Assembly: GCA_040391785.1 (NCBI GenBank) | Contig: JBEBXH010000023.1 | Span: forward strand, 1 to 64,000 | Origin: UBA5239 sp040391785 | GTDB lineage: Bacteria > Verrucomicrobiota > Lentisphaeria > Victivallales > Victivallaceae | Length of the DNA: 64,000 nucleotides | Reading direction: 5' to 3' | Shown here: positions 42,829-51,423 of the stretch, one piece after another | How positions within the stretch are numbered: the first letter of the stretch is position 1 | Layout: every line of letters begins with the position of its first letter | The notes under the pieces: generated by a model | Databases searched by the model: none | Told to the model about the DNA's origin: nothing | The model's input: the letters and a program-made list of their open reading frames with translations, nothing else | Program-made: the position numbers and the translations under genes

Positions 42829-43562
42829 TTGTTCTCCTTGATGCGGAGCTCGGCCATGGCCAGGTCTTCCGGCGTGTCGATGCCGATGCTTTCGAGGTTG
42901 CTTTCCAATACATAAATTCTGATGCCGTTTTCCATGGCGCGCAACTGTTCGAGTTTCTCGCAGTTTTCGAGGCGGCCGGGCGGCAGCGTCACAAAACGCT
43001 CCAGCGTGTGGCGGCGGTAGGCATAAATACCCCAGTGCAGATATGTCTGCGCCTCATCGCCTCCCTCGCGCAGAAACGGAATCGGCGCGCGGCTGAAATA
43101 CAGCGCCAGATGGTCGGCGCCGAACACCACCTTGACCCGGTTCGGATCGTTGGCGATTTCGGTGCGCGGGCGCGGCACCGCCACGGTGCCCATTTCCAGC
43201 TCCGGCTGTTCCTGCATGCGGGTGATGAGTTCGTCGATGACGCTGGTCGGGATCAGGGGTTCGTCGCCCTGCACGTTGATAATCAGATCATAATCGGTAC
43301 CCTGTACGGCTTCGCGAATGCGGTCGGTGCCGGAGGGGTGGTCCGGCGAGGTCATCGCCACGGTGCCGCCGAAGGCCTCCACGGCCTGCTTGATGCGCTC
43401 GTCGTCGGTGGCCACAATCACGGCGTCGGCTTTGGATGCTTTGCTTTTTTCATAAACCCACTGGATCATCGGCTTGCCGCCGAGATTCGCGAGCGGTTTG
43501 CCGGGAAAACGGGTGCTGCCATAACGCGACGGAATCACGATGGCGGTCTTGCATTTATTCAT
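42825..43562 (-). CDS. kdsB: 3-deoxy-manno-octulosonate cytidylyltransferase
   Basis: The 245-residue enzyme has the nucleotidyltransferase start IPSRYGSTRFPGKPLANLGG, then PSGTDRIREA, NVQGDEPLIP, and SIGIDTPEDLAMAE at the end. It makes CMP-Kdo, the activated sugar for lipid A glycosylation. It lies 9 bp after the heptose kinase gene and is coupled to kdsA. Confidence 0.97.
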   Translation of the reverse strand: MNKCKTAIVIPSRYGSTRFPGKPLANLGGKPMIQWVYEKSKASKADAVIVATDDERIKQAVEAFGGTVAMTSPDHPSGTDRIREAVQGTDYDLIINVQGDEPLIPTSVIDELITRMQEQPELEMGTVAVPRPRTEIANDPNRVKVVFGADHLALYFSRAPIPFLREGGDEAQTYLHWGIYAYRRHTLERFVTLPPGRLENCEKLEQLRAMENGIRIYVLESNLESIGIDTPEDLAMAELRIKENK

Positions 43563-43571
43563 AAATCTACC

Positions 43572-44591
43572 TCACTCGGTCTGGGAGAAGCTTTTGATCA
43601 GTTCATCCGCGCTGACCGTGGCCGTGCCGATCCGCCCGACCACGATGCCGGCGGCGAAATTGGCGATGTGCGCGGCGGTGGCGATATCCGCCCTGGCGGC
43701 CAGTCCCAGCGTCAGCGCGGCGATCACTGTGTCGCCCGCCCCGGAGACATCGAACACCTCACGGGCCCGGGTCGGAATCACCAGCATCGGCCGCTCGCGG
43801 TGAAACAGCGCCATGCCGTGTGCCGCCAGCGAAATCACCAGATACTCCGGTTCCCATTCGTCGAGCAGGATTCTGGCCACTTCATGAAGCTGGGTGTCCT
43901 TGTCCGGCGTCAGACCATGGTCGCGGGAAACTTTCCCGGCCATGCCGAAGGCTTCGCTCCGGTTCGGCTTCATCACCGACAATCCCTTTACGGGGCGCAG
44001 GTGCCCCGGCTTCGGGTCCAGCGAGGTCACGATGCCCTTGGCACGGGCCGCCGGAATAATGGCATTGAGCATATCTTCGGACAGCATGCCCTTGCCGTAA
44101 TCTTCAAAAATAACCGCGTCGATCTGGTTGCCGTCGATCAGTTCCAATACCTGTTTGACGATCTTTTCGCGGCAGTCGTTGTTCACCGGGTCGATGTCCT
44201 CGTAATCGACGCGCAGCAACTGCTGGTTGCCGGCGATCACCCGCTGTTTCTCGATGGTGCGGCGCTTGGGGTCGGCGTAAACGCCCTCGGCCCGGATGCC
44301 GAAACCCTCCAGCTGGCGGTTCAACTCGTGCCCGGGCCGGTCGTCGCCGACCACGCCGAACGCCCGGACGGAGCCGCCCAGCGTCACCGCGTTGCGCATG
44401 ACATTGGCCGCGCCGCCGAGGCAATTGGTCTCGCGCTCCACGTGAACGATCGGCACCGGCGCTTCCGGGGAAATTCGCGTGGCATTGCCCCAGACATAAA
44501 GATCGAGCATCAGGTCGCCGACCACGGCCAGACGGCAGCTGCCAAAGGCATTTACCGTGGCGGTCAGTTTCGCAATATCAAAATTCATCAT
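43572..44591 (-). CDS. D-glycero-beta-D-manno-heptose-7-phosphate kinase, single domain
   Basis: This 339-residue PfkB-type kinase matches the N-terminal half of HldE. It has VVGDLMLDLYVWGNATRISP, NCLGGAANVMRNAV, FEDYGKGML, and the catalytic FDVSGAGDTVIAALTLGLA. It phosphorylates heptose 7-phosphate at C1 for ADP-heptose synthesis. The nucleotidyltransferase half of fused HldE is missing, so a separate adenylyltransferase must exist. It pairs with the GmhA-like isomerase at 10403. The start overlaps the preceding hypothetical gene by 4 bp. Confidence 0.92.
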   Translation of the reverse strand: MMNFDIAKLTATVNAFGSCRLAVVGDLMLDLYVWGNATRISPEAPVPIVHVERETNCLGGAANVMRNAVTLGGSVRAFGVVGDDRPGHELNRQLEGFGIRAEGVYADPKRRTIEKQRVIAGNQQLLRVDYEDIDPVNNDCREKIVKQVLELIDGNQIDAVIFEDYGKGMLSEDMLNAIIPAARAKGIVTSLDPKPGHLRPVKGLSVMKPNRSEAFGMAGKVSRDHGLTPDKDTQLHEVARILLDEWEPEYLVISLAAHGMALFHRERPMLVIPTRAREVFDVSGAGDTVIAALTLGLAARADIATAAHIANFAAGIVVGRIGTATVSADELIKSFSQTE

Positions 44592-45085
44592 TTTTTACTT
44601 TCGCTGTCTTTGATGTATTGTTCTTCCAGCTTTTTCAGGAAATCACTTGAATTCAGCTCCTGCTGGCTGCTGTAGGATTTTTTCGTATTTTCGTACCGGT
44701 TTTTAAAAGCCGAGATCCGGTCGAGCTCGCCCCGGATCATCTCCATCTGCGGGCGTTCCATGAAATCGGCATTGTCATGCAGGTAAATCGCCATCTCGTC
44801 CAGTGCGATCACCACCAGCCCGGCCTCGCCGACAATCCGGTCGTTCTTGCTGCCTTCGGTAATGTCACGCATTCCTTCGCGGATATGATCGAAATACTTC
44901 GTCATCTCCTGTTTGCCCGCCTGCTGGTCCCACAAATCCTTCTGGCGCACCAACACCGGCAGCGATACTGCCATCGTCACCTCGCAGATCACGATTACCA
45001 AAAACAGCACCACCGCCAGATAAGCCACATAATCGCGCTTGAATTTGGCTGAAAATAATTTTACTTCTGATTCGTTCTTATTCAC
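44588..45085 (-). CDS. Single-TM protein at the head of the envelope operon, function unknown
   Basis: The 165-residue protein has one hydrophobic segment (VAYLAVVLFLVIVICEVTMA, about 20-40) and a charged, helical soluble part. I recognise no family. It begins the operon hypothetical-hldE1-kdsB-kdsA-kdsC-lptA-like-lptB-hpf and is coupled to the kinase gene by ATGA. A role in the envelope is inferred from context only. Confidence 0.65.
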   Translation of the reverse strand: MNKNESEVKLFSAKFKRDYVAYLAVVLFLVIVICEVTMAVSLPVLVRQKDLWDQQAGKQEMTKYFDHIREGMRDITEGSKNDRIVGEAGLVVIALDEMAIYLHDNADFMERPQMEMIRGELDRISAFKNRYENTKKSYSSQQELNSSDFLKKLEEQYIKDSESKK

Positions 45086-45135
45086 TCTTGACCTTAACTC
45101 TTAACTAATTTACTTCCGATGTTGCGCATTTACAA

Positions 45136-46248
45136 TCAAAGTTGGTCCAATAGCGCGTTCATTTTGTCCATCTGCTGCTCCATGGACTCCACCAGCTTGA
45201 ACTGGTTGCGGCAGCGCTCGATGTTGTGGGTTGGACGCTTGGTCTTAAAATAGACGTCGCCGGCAATGTAGTCGGTCAGGAACCGCACCCCGATTTCCAG
45301 CGTGATCAGTTTGCCGGAAAACGGCAGGTTCTCTTTTTCCGCCGGCGTCAGGAATTCACTGCTGCTGCTCCAGAATCCCCGCAGCATCGATTCGAACATC
45401 GAAAAATCCATGAAAACTTTGCGCAGGTCCACTTCGTCCTCTTCCGCCGGATTGGTTCCCGAGCGCATCATGTCGCCGAAATCGTACAGCGCCAGCCCCG
45501 GCATTACCGTATCCAGGTCGATTACGCAAATCCCTTCGCCGGTCAGGTCGTCGATCAGGATATTGTTCGCCTTGGTGTCGTTGTGGGTGATCCGCTCCGG
45601 GATGTCGCCGGTTTTGTTCAGTTCCAGCAGCTTGCCGGCCTCTTCCTTGCGGTTCAAGGCAAAATCGATTTCGCGCTGGGCGGTTTTCACCCGGCCGAGC
45701 GGGTCGGCCTTCACGGCCTGTTCCAGCGCTTCCAGGCGCTTCGGCGTGTGATGGAAATCGGGAATGGTCTCATGCAGCCGGTCGCCCGGCAGGTCCACCA
45801 GGTCGTTCTGAAAAAGCCCGAACGCGCGGGCCACGTTGTACGCCTGCGTTTCGCTCTCCAGCACTTCATAGGAACGGGCGTTTTCCACGAAAATATAGGA
45901 GCGCCAGAAGTTGCCGTCATCGTCCTGCACATACGGTTTGTCGGTGAACGAGCGCAGCAGCCGGACGGTACGGTATTTGGTTTCGCAGCGGCGGCAGCGG
46001 ATTTTGTGCAGCAGGTGCTGGGTCACGCGGTCGACGTTGTTCATGACATGGATCGGATTTTTGAATACTTTGCCGTTAATGCGCTGCAGAATGTAGTGGA
46101 GGCGGGCCCCGCCCTGGTCGTAAGTCACCTGATAAGTGTCGTTGATATTGCCGTTGCCGAACGGTACGGCCACCATGAAATCGCCGTAAATAAAAAATTT
46201 CGAACAGATTTCCTTGATCTCTTTCTGACTCCTTGCAACCCGGTCCAT
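45136..46248 (-). CDS. APH-fold sugar kinase, N-acetylhexosamine 1-kinase-like
   Basis: This 370-residue kinase has PFGNGNINDTYQVTYDQGG and HYILQRINGKVFKNPIHVMNN. These closely follow the pattern of NahK (N-acetylhexosamine 1-kinase). The Brenner-type motif ITHNDTKANNILIDD with the catalytic Asp and CVIDLDTVMPGLALYDFGDM are also present. NahK phosphorylates GalNAc or GlcNAc at C1 in the galacto-N-biose pathway of mucin sugar use. This fits a host-glycan lifestyle, but no other genes of that pathway are adjacent. Confidence 0.82.
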   Translation of the reverse strand: MDRVARSQKEIKEICSKFFIYGDFMVAVPFGNGNINDTYQVTYDQGGARLHYILQRINGKVFKNPIHVMNNVDRVTQHLLHKIRCRRCETKYRTVRLLRSFTDKPYVQDDDGNFWRSYIFVENARSYEVLESETQAYNVARAFGLFQNDLVDLPGDRLHETIPDFHHTPKRLEALEQAVKADPLGRVKTAQREIDFALNRKEEAGKLLELNKTGDIPERITHNDTKANNILIDDLTGEGICVIDLDTVMPGLALYDFGDMMRSGTNPAEEDEVDLRKVFMDFSMFESMLRGFWSSSSEFLTPAEKENLPFSGKLITLEIGVRFLTDYIAGDVYFKTKRPTHNIERCRNQFKLVESMEQQMDKMNALLDQL

Positions 46249-46437
46249 TTATTTACCTCTGAATTTCTTGAATATAAAGCACATAATATAACATACCGCA
46301 TACTTCTTTTCAAGTAAATCCCCACCCTAATTATCCGAAAATAATATTCTCCCGGCACCGTTGTCATTTCAGTCCTTTCGGTCCTTTCGGTCCTGATGAA
46401 ATTTCGGGAAAAACTCAAAATATGATACAACAACGCA
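46249..46437. other. Gene-free spacer with 9-base GTCC repeat
   Basis: The spacer upstream of the NahK-like gene is AT-rich. Four period-9 units (GTCATTTCA, GTCCTTTCG twice, GTCCTGATG) lie at 46363-46398. Only tiny open frames are present. Confidence 0.7.
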
Positions 46438-46465
46438 TTGCAAAAAAGGCAAAAGGCAGTATATT
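46438..46465 (+). promoter_or_regulatory. Candidate sigma-70-type promoter for a small RNA
   Basis: TTGCAA (46438-46443) and TATATT (46460-46465) are separated by 16 bases. Transcription would start near 46472 and run into the terminator at 46633-46697. The match is moderate. Confidence 0.4.
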
Positions 46466-46471
46466 ATGCCT

Positions 46472-46697
46472 TGGAGTGGAAAAAATTGAATAATTGGGAG
46501 CTGCAATCATTTACTGATTTGAAGCATTTCCGTGTTTTTTTGTAAAAATCGGGGTCTTTTTCTGTCCTGAGAAATTGAAATTTTTCTTTTTTTCAGTGAA
46601 AAATAGCAAGGGATCATTGTCTGAAAATTCTTGGACTGCTGGTTGGAGGAGGGGTATTCCCATGGGAGAGCTCCCCGACCGGCAGTCCTCTTTTTTT
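46472..46697 (+). ncRNA. Candidate stand-alone small RNA of about 225 nt
   Basis: This stretch lies between minus-strand genes, has a promoter-like sequence before it and a very strong plus-strand terminator at its end, but no plausible gene. The inside is AT-rich with U-runs. It does not match 6S, SRP, tmRNA or RNase P RNA as far as I can judge. A 23-codon frame near 46424 is too short and lacks a ribosome binding site. Confidence 0.4.
46633..46697 (+). terminator. Strong rho-independent terminator, plus strand
   Basis: GGACTGC and GCAGTCC close an 18-bp stem with two G-U pairs and one mismatch. The loop region can fold again (GGG with CCC), and TCTTTTTTT follows. The U-run is on the plus strand, so it does not serve the minus-strand gene at 46711-47301. 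It implies a plus-strand transcript from the preceding 200 bases. Confidence 0.85.
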
Positions 46698-46710
46698 GGT
46701 AAAACGCAAT

Positions 46711-47301
46711 TTATTTCTCGATGTTTCCGGAGGGATTCATGACCACCATAGCGAGTACGGCCAGCACGATATTGGCCATGCCGTAAAGCAGCACTTGCCA
46801 AGGCATGAGGATGGTTCCCTGAAGCAGCCGCGCCATCATGAACACGCATACCGTATAATTGATGGCGCTAATCTGCAGCAGATTGAGGAACCGTGCGTGA
46901 AGATTTTCGCGATAATAACGGTGGTTCACCGACAGCGCCACGCACACCGCCGCCAGAAAAAATCCCTGAATCAGCGTAATCGTGATATCCGCCACCGCAT
47001 AGGTCCTGAGCGGAAATGACAATGACCAGAACAGAAAGAACAATGCAGCCATGACATTCAACGCGATCATGACATTGAAAATATGCCCCGCCGCCTTTTC
47101 GAATTTGATGAAGATCCTCAGCGTGGGCGATTCACCCCGCACCGCAATATACATGAATTCTGCGGAAAAGAGGATATTGAATACCATGGCGAAGTAGCAG
47201 ATGAAGTATTCGCGGAGCATGAGGTCCGCCCTCAGTACCAGCGCTGAAATCAGGGCCAGGACCAGGGCGGCGATCCGAATGTAAAAAATTTCCATTTTCA
47301 T
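46711..47301 (-). CDS. Five- to six-TM membrane protein, function unknown
   Basis: This 196-residue protein is mostly hydrophobic, with segments near 7-24, 30-52, 75-97, 102-122, 135-155 and 163-186. No family motif is recognised. It overlaps the lnt stop by 4 bp (ATGA), so it is cotranscribed with lnt and may act in the envelope. Confidence 0.7.
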   Translation of the reverse strand: MKMEIFYIRIAALVLALISALVLRADLMLREYFICYFAMVFNILFSAEFMYIAVRGESPTLRIFIKFEKAAGHIFNVMIALNVMAALFFLFWSLSFPLRTYAVADITITLIQGFFLAAVCVALSVNHRYYRENLHARFLNLLQISAINYTVCVFMMARLLQGTILMPWQVLLYGMANIVLAVLAMVVMNPSGNIEK

Positions 47302-49079
47302 TTGCCGTCTTTGCCTTTTTTGTCAAACATGGCCAGGCGCTGCGTGCGCACCGTGCTCCAGGTCGACCCCGCCATGGAGAGACCGGCGATCACGATGACC
47401 CAGCAGCTCAGGATGAAGCTGTTGCGGCTGCTGCGGACATATGGGGTATAAGCGGGCTTGGTTTCCACCTCGACTTCGATGACTCCGGAGGCCTGGCCGC
47501 GCTTGACGGGGGCCGGGAGCATGAGGCCGGTTTTTTCGTCGTATTCTTTGAAGAGACAGTCGGAAATATAGCCGCTGGGCTCGATCAAACAGCCGGTGCT
47601 GTTGTTACCGCAGCGCAACTGCGGGAGACCGGTCTCGATAGAGCGGAAAACTGCATTGGCGAGGTGCTGCGAGGGTTCGCTGCTGGTCGGGTACCAGGCA
47701 TCGTTGGAAATCACCACCAGCAAATTGGCGCCGCGACGGGCCTCCCCGGCGGCAATATACGGGAAAACACTTTCGAAACAGATGCTGATGCCGGCGCGGA
47801 CATCCGGCAGGATCGGCAGCGGGTCGAGCGAGGTGCCGGGCGTCAGGTCGCGCTGCATATCGATGAATTTGATCAGCCATTCCGGCAGGAAATTGCGGAA
47901 CGGCACGTATTCGCCCCACGGCACGCGCTGCATTTTGTTGTAAGTGTGGGTCAGACTGCCGGTTTTGTCGATCAGGAACGCGCTGTTGTACGTTTTTTGC
48001 TTGCGGCCGTCGGTTTCGCCCGGGGGCAGGGCTTCGAAATCGATGGTTCCGAAGAGGAACGGCACTTTGTGCTGGTCGATCATTTTGGCGATCCGGTAGC
48101 GGAAGGCGTTGCTCACCCGGTTGCTGGAGCGGAAGGCGTACGGCACGGCGCATTCGGGCCAGATCACGATATGCGGGGCCGGGCGCGAATCAAGCAGACT
48201 TTCGGTGAGGTTGATGTAGGCGTCGAGCGCTTCCTGCGCTTCGTTGGTATTGGCGGAGCGGCGCTGCGAAATATCGCCCTGGACCAGCCCGGCATTGAAG
48301 CGGACAGTGGGCGAAGTACTCTTTTTCAGCGTTACGATGTGGGTGAGTCCTTCGAGGAACACCAATACCACCAGCACGCCGGCGATAATCAGCGGGCGCG
48401 GATAAATAATTTTGCGGGTTTTCACGTTATATTTGGGGTCGAGCAGGTAAAACGCGAAACAGATGTTGAACAGCACCAGCAGGAAGCTCACGCCGTACGT
48501 GCCGGTGAAGCGGCAGATCTGGATCAGCGGCAGCGTGTTCCACATGGCGGTGGAGAGATAATTCCAGGGAAACACCCACGAGCGGGCCCATTCGATCAGG
48601 CACCAGCCGGCGGCGAGGATGGCCGCCAGCATGAGCTTGCGCCATGGCAGATTGGCCGGCGGCTGGGCTTTTTCGCCGTTCAGGATGCTTTCCGGAGTGT
48701 TGAGGATATAACGGGTCAGGATCGGCACGAAAAACGCCCATACCGAGGGAAACGCCGCCAGCGGGAAAGCGATCAGGTACGGAATCACCGGTTCGATTTC
48801 GCGCAGGAAATAGAACGACGTGAGCCCCCAGACCAGCCCGAAAACAAAGCAATAACCGAAAGCTACCCTCGGTTTGCGGTCACGAATCACAATAAACAGC
48901 GGCACCAGTGCGAAAAACGCCAGAAAACTCCAGTTCAGCGGCGGAATCGAAAAAGTCACCATCAATCCGGACGCGATTACCGCGCCGAGACGGATGAAAA
49001 TATTACGGCGTTTCAAGAGAAATGCCAGGTTCCGGCGCTCCGGCGCTTCTGCGGTCTCTTTATTCTTTTTCCAAAACAT
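47298..49079 (-). CDS. lnt: Apolipoprotein N-acyltransferase
   Basis: Read from ATG 49079 (AGGA upstream) the protein has 593 residues. The open frame runs 147 codons further upstream, but that part is the repeat-rich spacer. Six to seven membrane segments (about 20-250) are followed by the nitrilase-like domain with the catalytic triad: Glu in IVIWPECAVPYAF, Lys in KMQRVPWGEYVPF, Cys in GISICFESVFPYI. A C-terminal membrane anchor ends the protein. It adds the third acyl chain to lipoproteins in the inner membrane, as expected in a diderm cell. Confidence 0.95.
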   Translation of the reverse strand: MFWKKNKETAEAPERRNLAFLLKRRNIFIRLGAVIASGLMVTFSIPPLNWSFLAFFALVPLFIVIRDRKPRVAFGYCFVFGLVWGLTSFYFLREIEPVIPYLIAFPLAAFPSVWAFFVPILTRYILNTPESILNGEKAQPPANLPWRKLMLAAILAAGWCLIEWARSWVFPWNYLSTAMWNTLPLIQICRFTGTYGVSFLLVLFNICFAFYLLDPKYNVKTRKIIYPRPLIIAGVLVVLVFLEGLTHIVTLKKSTSPTVRFNAGLVQGDISQRRSANTNEAQEALDAYINLTESLLDSRPAPHIVIWPECAVPYAFRSSNRVSNAFRYRIAKMIDQHKVPFLFGTIDFEALPPGETDGRKQKTYNSAFLIDKTGSLTHTYNKMQRVPWGEYVPFRNFLPEWLIKFIDMQRDLTPGTSLDPLPILPDVRAGISICFESVFPYIAAGEARRGANLLVVISNDAWYPTSSEPSQHLANAVFRSIETGLPQLRCGNNSTGCLIEPSGYISDCLFKEYDEKTGLMLPAPVKRGQASGVIEVEVETKPAYTPYVRSSRNSFILSCWVIVIAGLSMAGSTWSTVRTQRLAMFDKKGKDGK

Positions 49080-49215
49080 GAATGCTGCTTCCTGAATATC
49101 AATGAACAGCAATCTAGCACGAAGTAGGGCAAAAATCCACTTGAAAACAACGGAATTTTCAGTAAAAACCATAATCACAGAGAAATGCGGCAACAGCTTA
49201 TATATTATATATGGT

Positions 49216-49522
49216 GAATGCGAGGGCGGCTGCGCACCCCCTCGCGCTCCCCGCGGCAGGCCGTATTGGCCTGCACCTGACGGATGCTGCGCATCCTGAC
49301 TGTATAAAATGGGGGGATATGCGCATTCGCACTTAAGGCTGGTCGCCTTAAGAATCCGCCGGAAACCTGTACCGGACAAAACGCTTTCGGCAGGGTCAAG
49401 GGGCGGCAGCCTCCTTGCGCGAGTCGGAAACTCGCGGATCTCCTTCTTAAAAATTATCGAGGTGCAGGCCAGTACGGCCTGCCGCGGGGAGCGCGAGGGG
49501 GCGCGTAGCCGCCCTCGCATTC
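49216..49522. repeat. Hairpin-rich element with 63-bp inverted ends
   Basis: The arms 49216-49278 and 49460-49522 are inverted copies matching at 60 of 63 bases. Each arm holds two hairpins of its own (GCGAGGG with CCCTCGC, GCAGGCC with GGCCTGC). The 181-base core has more: GGATGC-TGC-GCATCC, CTTAAGGC-TGGTC-GCCTTAAG and CGCGAGT-CGGAA-ACTCGCG. The total is at least seven hairpins in 307 bp. Open frames across it look like by-products of the repeat. It sits between the divergent lnt and CysZ-like genes. It could be a non-autonomous mobile element or a structured RNA. Confidence 0.85.
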
Positions 49523-49583
49523 CTCTTGAATTTTGGATTATGAGGTGATATATTTTTTTCTTTGAAGCAGGAATAATTGCGTT

Positions 49584-50348
49584 ATGATGAAGATGATAAA
49601 CGATTTCCGGTGCGGTGCCGGGTATGTGGGAATTGGACTGCGTAAGTTCTATGGCAATAAATCATTATGGAAATTTGCGTTGTTGCCGCTGGTGATTATT
49701 TTTGGGCTGTATATGGCGGTCGGGGCTTTTGCTTTTACCTGGGTCCTGCCGAAGTTGCTCGGGTGGGTTGAGGGGATCGAGCTGCCGTCGTGGTTGAGCT
49801 GGTCGGCGGTACTTTCGCAGATTGTGTTTGCGCTGATTTTCGTGATGGTATTTTTGTTTGCGGTCTGGATTACGCTCGGGATGCTCTATGAAATCTGCGG
49901 GGCGCTGATTTTCGATTCGCTGACGGAGGCATTTGAAAAACAGCATTTCGGGCACGAACCGGACAAAAAACCGTGGAAAAAGCAGTTGAAATTCCTGCTG
50001 CAGTCCGTTTACTTTTCCATCAAGGTGTTTATCATCGGGATTGTGATGTTTCTGGTTTCGGTATTCATTCCGGTGGTGGGTCATGTTCTGATGTATCTGG
50101 TACTGGGGTATTACCTGGGGCTGTCGACACTGCAGGGAAGTGCGTCGAATCATGGCATCGGCGCGGCGGAACTGCCGAAAAAAGTAACGTCGAAATCTAT
50201 GGTTCTGGGATTTGGAGTGACGGCATTTCTGTTGATGCTGATTCCACTGGTGTTTGTCTTTCTGACGCCGGGGCTGGTGATCGGCGGCAGCATGATCTTT
50301 CGCGGGGAATTTCTGTCCACGAAAGACACGAAAGAACACGAAAAATGA
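49584..50348 (+). CDS. EI24/CysZ-like multi-pass membrane protein
   Basis: This 254-residue protein has four to five hydrophobic segments. The family features are FRCGAGYVGIGLRKFYGNKSL (in part) at the start and VFIPVVGHVLMYLVLGYYLG in the second half. CysZ members carry sulfate; many others in the EI24 group are uncharacterised. The last ten residues (STKDTKEHEK) are encoded by a CACGAAA-type repeat, so the original C-terminus was probably nearer GEFL. Confidence 0.7.
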   Translation: MMKMINDFRCGAGYVGIGLRKFYGNKSLWKFALLPLVIIFGLYMAVGAFAFTWVLPKLLGWVEGIELPSWLSWSAVLSQIVFALIFVMVFLFAVWITLGMLYEICGALIFDSLTEAFEKQHFGHEPDKKPWKKQLKFLLQSVYFSIKVFIIGIVMFLVSVFIPVVGHVLMYLVLGYYLGLSTLQGSASNHGIGAAELPKKVTSKSMVLGFGVTAFLLMLIPLVFVFLTPGLVIGGSMIFRGEFLSTKDTKEHEK

Positions 50349-50498
50349 TCGCCCGTCCCGGGCGCTCATGGGGAAAATTTTTTATCCGCAAAACTACACA
50401 AAACTACACAAAAAAAGAAGAGAGTAGGGATATCAAATCATAAGCGGGCAGTTATGCCCGACTATAGTTTTTCGTGTCTTTTCGTGTATTTCGTGGAC
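50315..50498. repeat. Inverted CACGAAA repeats around a hairpin spacer
   Basis: Arms 50315-50344 and 50469-50498 are inverted, matching at 27 of 30 bases, and are built of ACACGAAA-like units. The spacer has CGGGCA-GTTA-TGCCCG at 50445-50460 followed by a T-run near 50468, a possible terminator of the CysZ-like gene, and a tandem AAAACTACAC. Related CACGAAT units occur at 19850-19875. Confidence 0.75.
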
Positions 50499-50506
50499 AG
50501 AAAATA

Positions 50507-51166
50507 TTATTTTTTGGCGGCGGGGGCGGCTACGAATTCGATGTAGTCGACTTCGGCGGCGCCTTTGGTCTGGGTGTTGTGGGCGTTGGCGATGATGCTG
50601 ATCGCAAATTCTTTGGGGATTTCGCCGTATTGCTTCTTGAGGTCCTCGGCTACGTTGCGCTCTTCGACATACCATTCGCCGAGCTTGTCGGTTTGGTTGC
50701 GGACGGCCAGAAATTTGACTTTGATGACGCCGAGAATATAGCTGGTTTCGCCCCAGACGTCTTTCGGGGTTACGGTTTCATAATGATAGGACACGGATTT
50801 TTTGTTGAGAAATCCGGGCATGCCGATGTAAATGCCCACGGCCTGGTCGTCCTTGTCCGGGTCGGTGCCGTCGGCGCCGGCGGGGAGGAGGGTGGCGCGC
50901 CAACGCCAGCGCATGACCGGAGTCTTGTTGAGGTCAACGCCTTTCATGACTTTGATCAGGCCGCCGCTTGATTTGTCGGCTTCGAGGTGCAGGATACCGT
51001 CTTTGACATATACTTTGGTGGCGGGGACGCCGGGGAGGACGCCTTCGCTTTTCCAGCCGGTCGGGAAGTTGTTATTTTTGGGATCGCCATGGGTGAAATC
51101 CTCGCGGACTTCGGCGGCGTTCAGCAGCAGAGTGGAGAACAACAGGGCGAACAAGATCTTTTTCAT
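50507..51166 (-). CDS. Exported DUF3047 protein
   Basis: This 219-residue protein has a signal peptide (MKKILFALLFSTLLLNAAE). The DUF3047 pattern follows: MRWRWRATLLPAGADGTDPDKDDQAVGIYIG (seen in part) and VWGETSYILGVIKVKFLAVRN. The family is a beta-sandwich of unknown function, usually secreted. It is convergent with the CysZ-like gene. The 257 bp between it and the kinase gene at 51424 are AT-rich and hold no gene. Confidence 0.85.
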   Translation of the reverse strand: MKKILFALLFSTLLLNAAEVREDFTHGDPKNNNFPTGWKSEGVLPGVPATKVYVKDGILHLEADKSSGGLIKVMKGVDLNKTPVMRWRWRATLLPAGADGTDPDKDDQAVGIYIGMPGFLNKKSVSYHYETVTPKDVWGETSYILGVIKVKFLAVRNQTDKLGEWYVEERNVAEDLKKQYGEIPKEFAISIIANAHNTQTKGAAEVDYIEFVAAPAAKK

Positions 51167-51423
51167 CGGTAATACTCCTCATTGTCAATGAATATACTTT
51201 AATGCCGTAATTTGAATTTTTCAATTGGAAAAAATCGGCGGTGGCAAAAGTATAACCAAATTGTAATGAATGGTCGAAACTGTTCGAAAAGACGACATTT
51301 TAGACAAAAAAGTTGCAATATCGGAAAAAATTACTTGCCTTGAAGAGACTTTTATGCTAAGTTTACAGGTAAGGTAATTTATTTTTTGAATTTTAGAGTA
51401 ATATAGAAACAATCCCGGGATAA

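Noticed and set aside
46363..46398. Possible CRISPR-like array
   Set aside because: Units are 9 bases with no spacers and no cas gene is near; the same holds for the other short-period repeats.
46472..46697. 6S RNA identity for the candidate small RNA
   Set aside because: The 3' part folds on itself as a terminator and no long closing helix with a central bubble could be found by eye.
49080..49520. 147-codon N-terminal extension of lnt
   Set aside because: It runs through the hairpin-rich inverted repeat, lacks protein-like composition, and ATG 49079 has a ribosome binding site and normal family length.
49309..49548. Small plus-strand frame in the hairpin element
   Set aside because: Its end repeats the translation of the opposite arm because of the inverted repeat; no ribosome binding site or family feature was seen.
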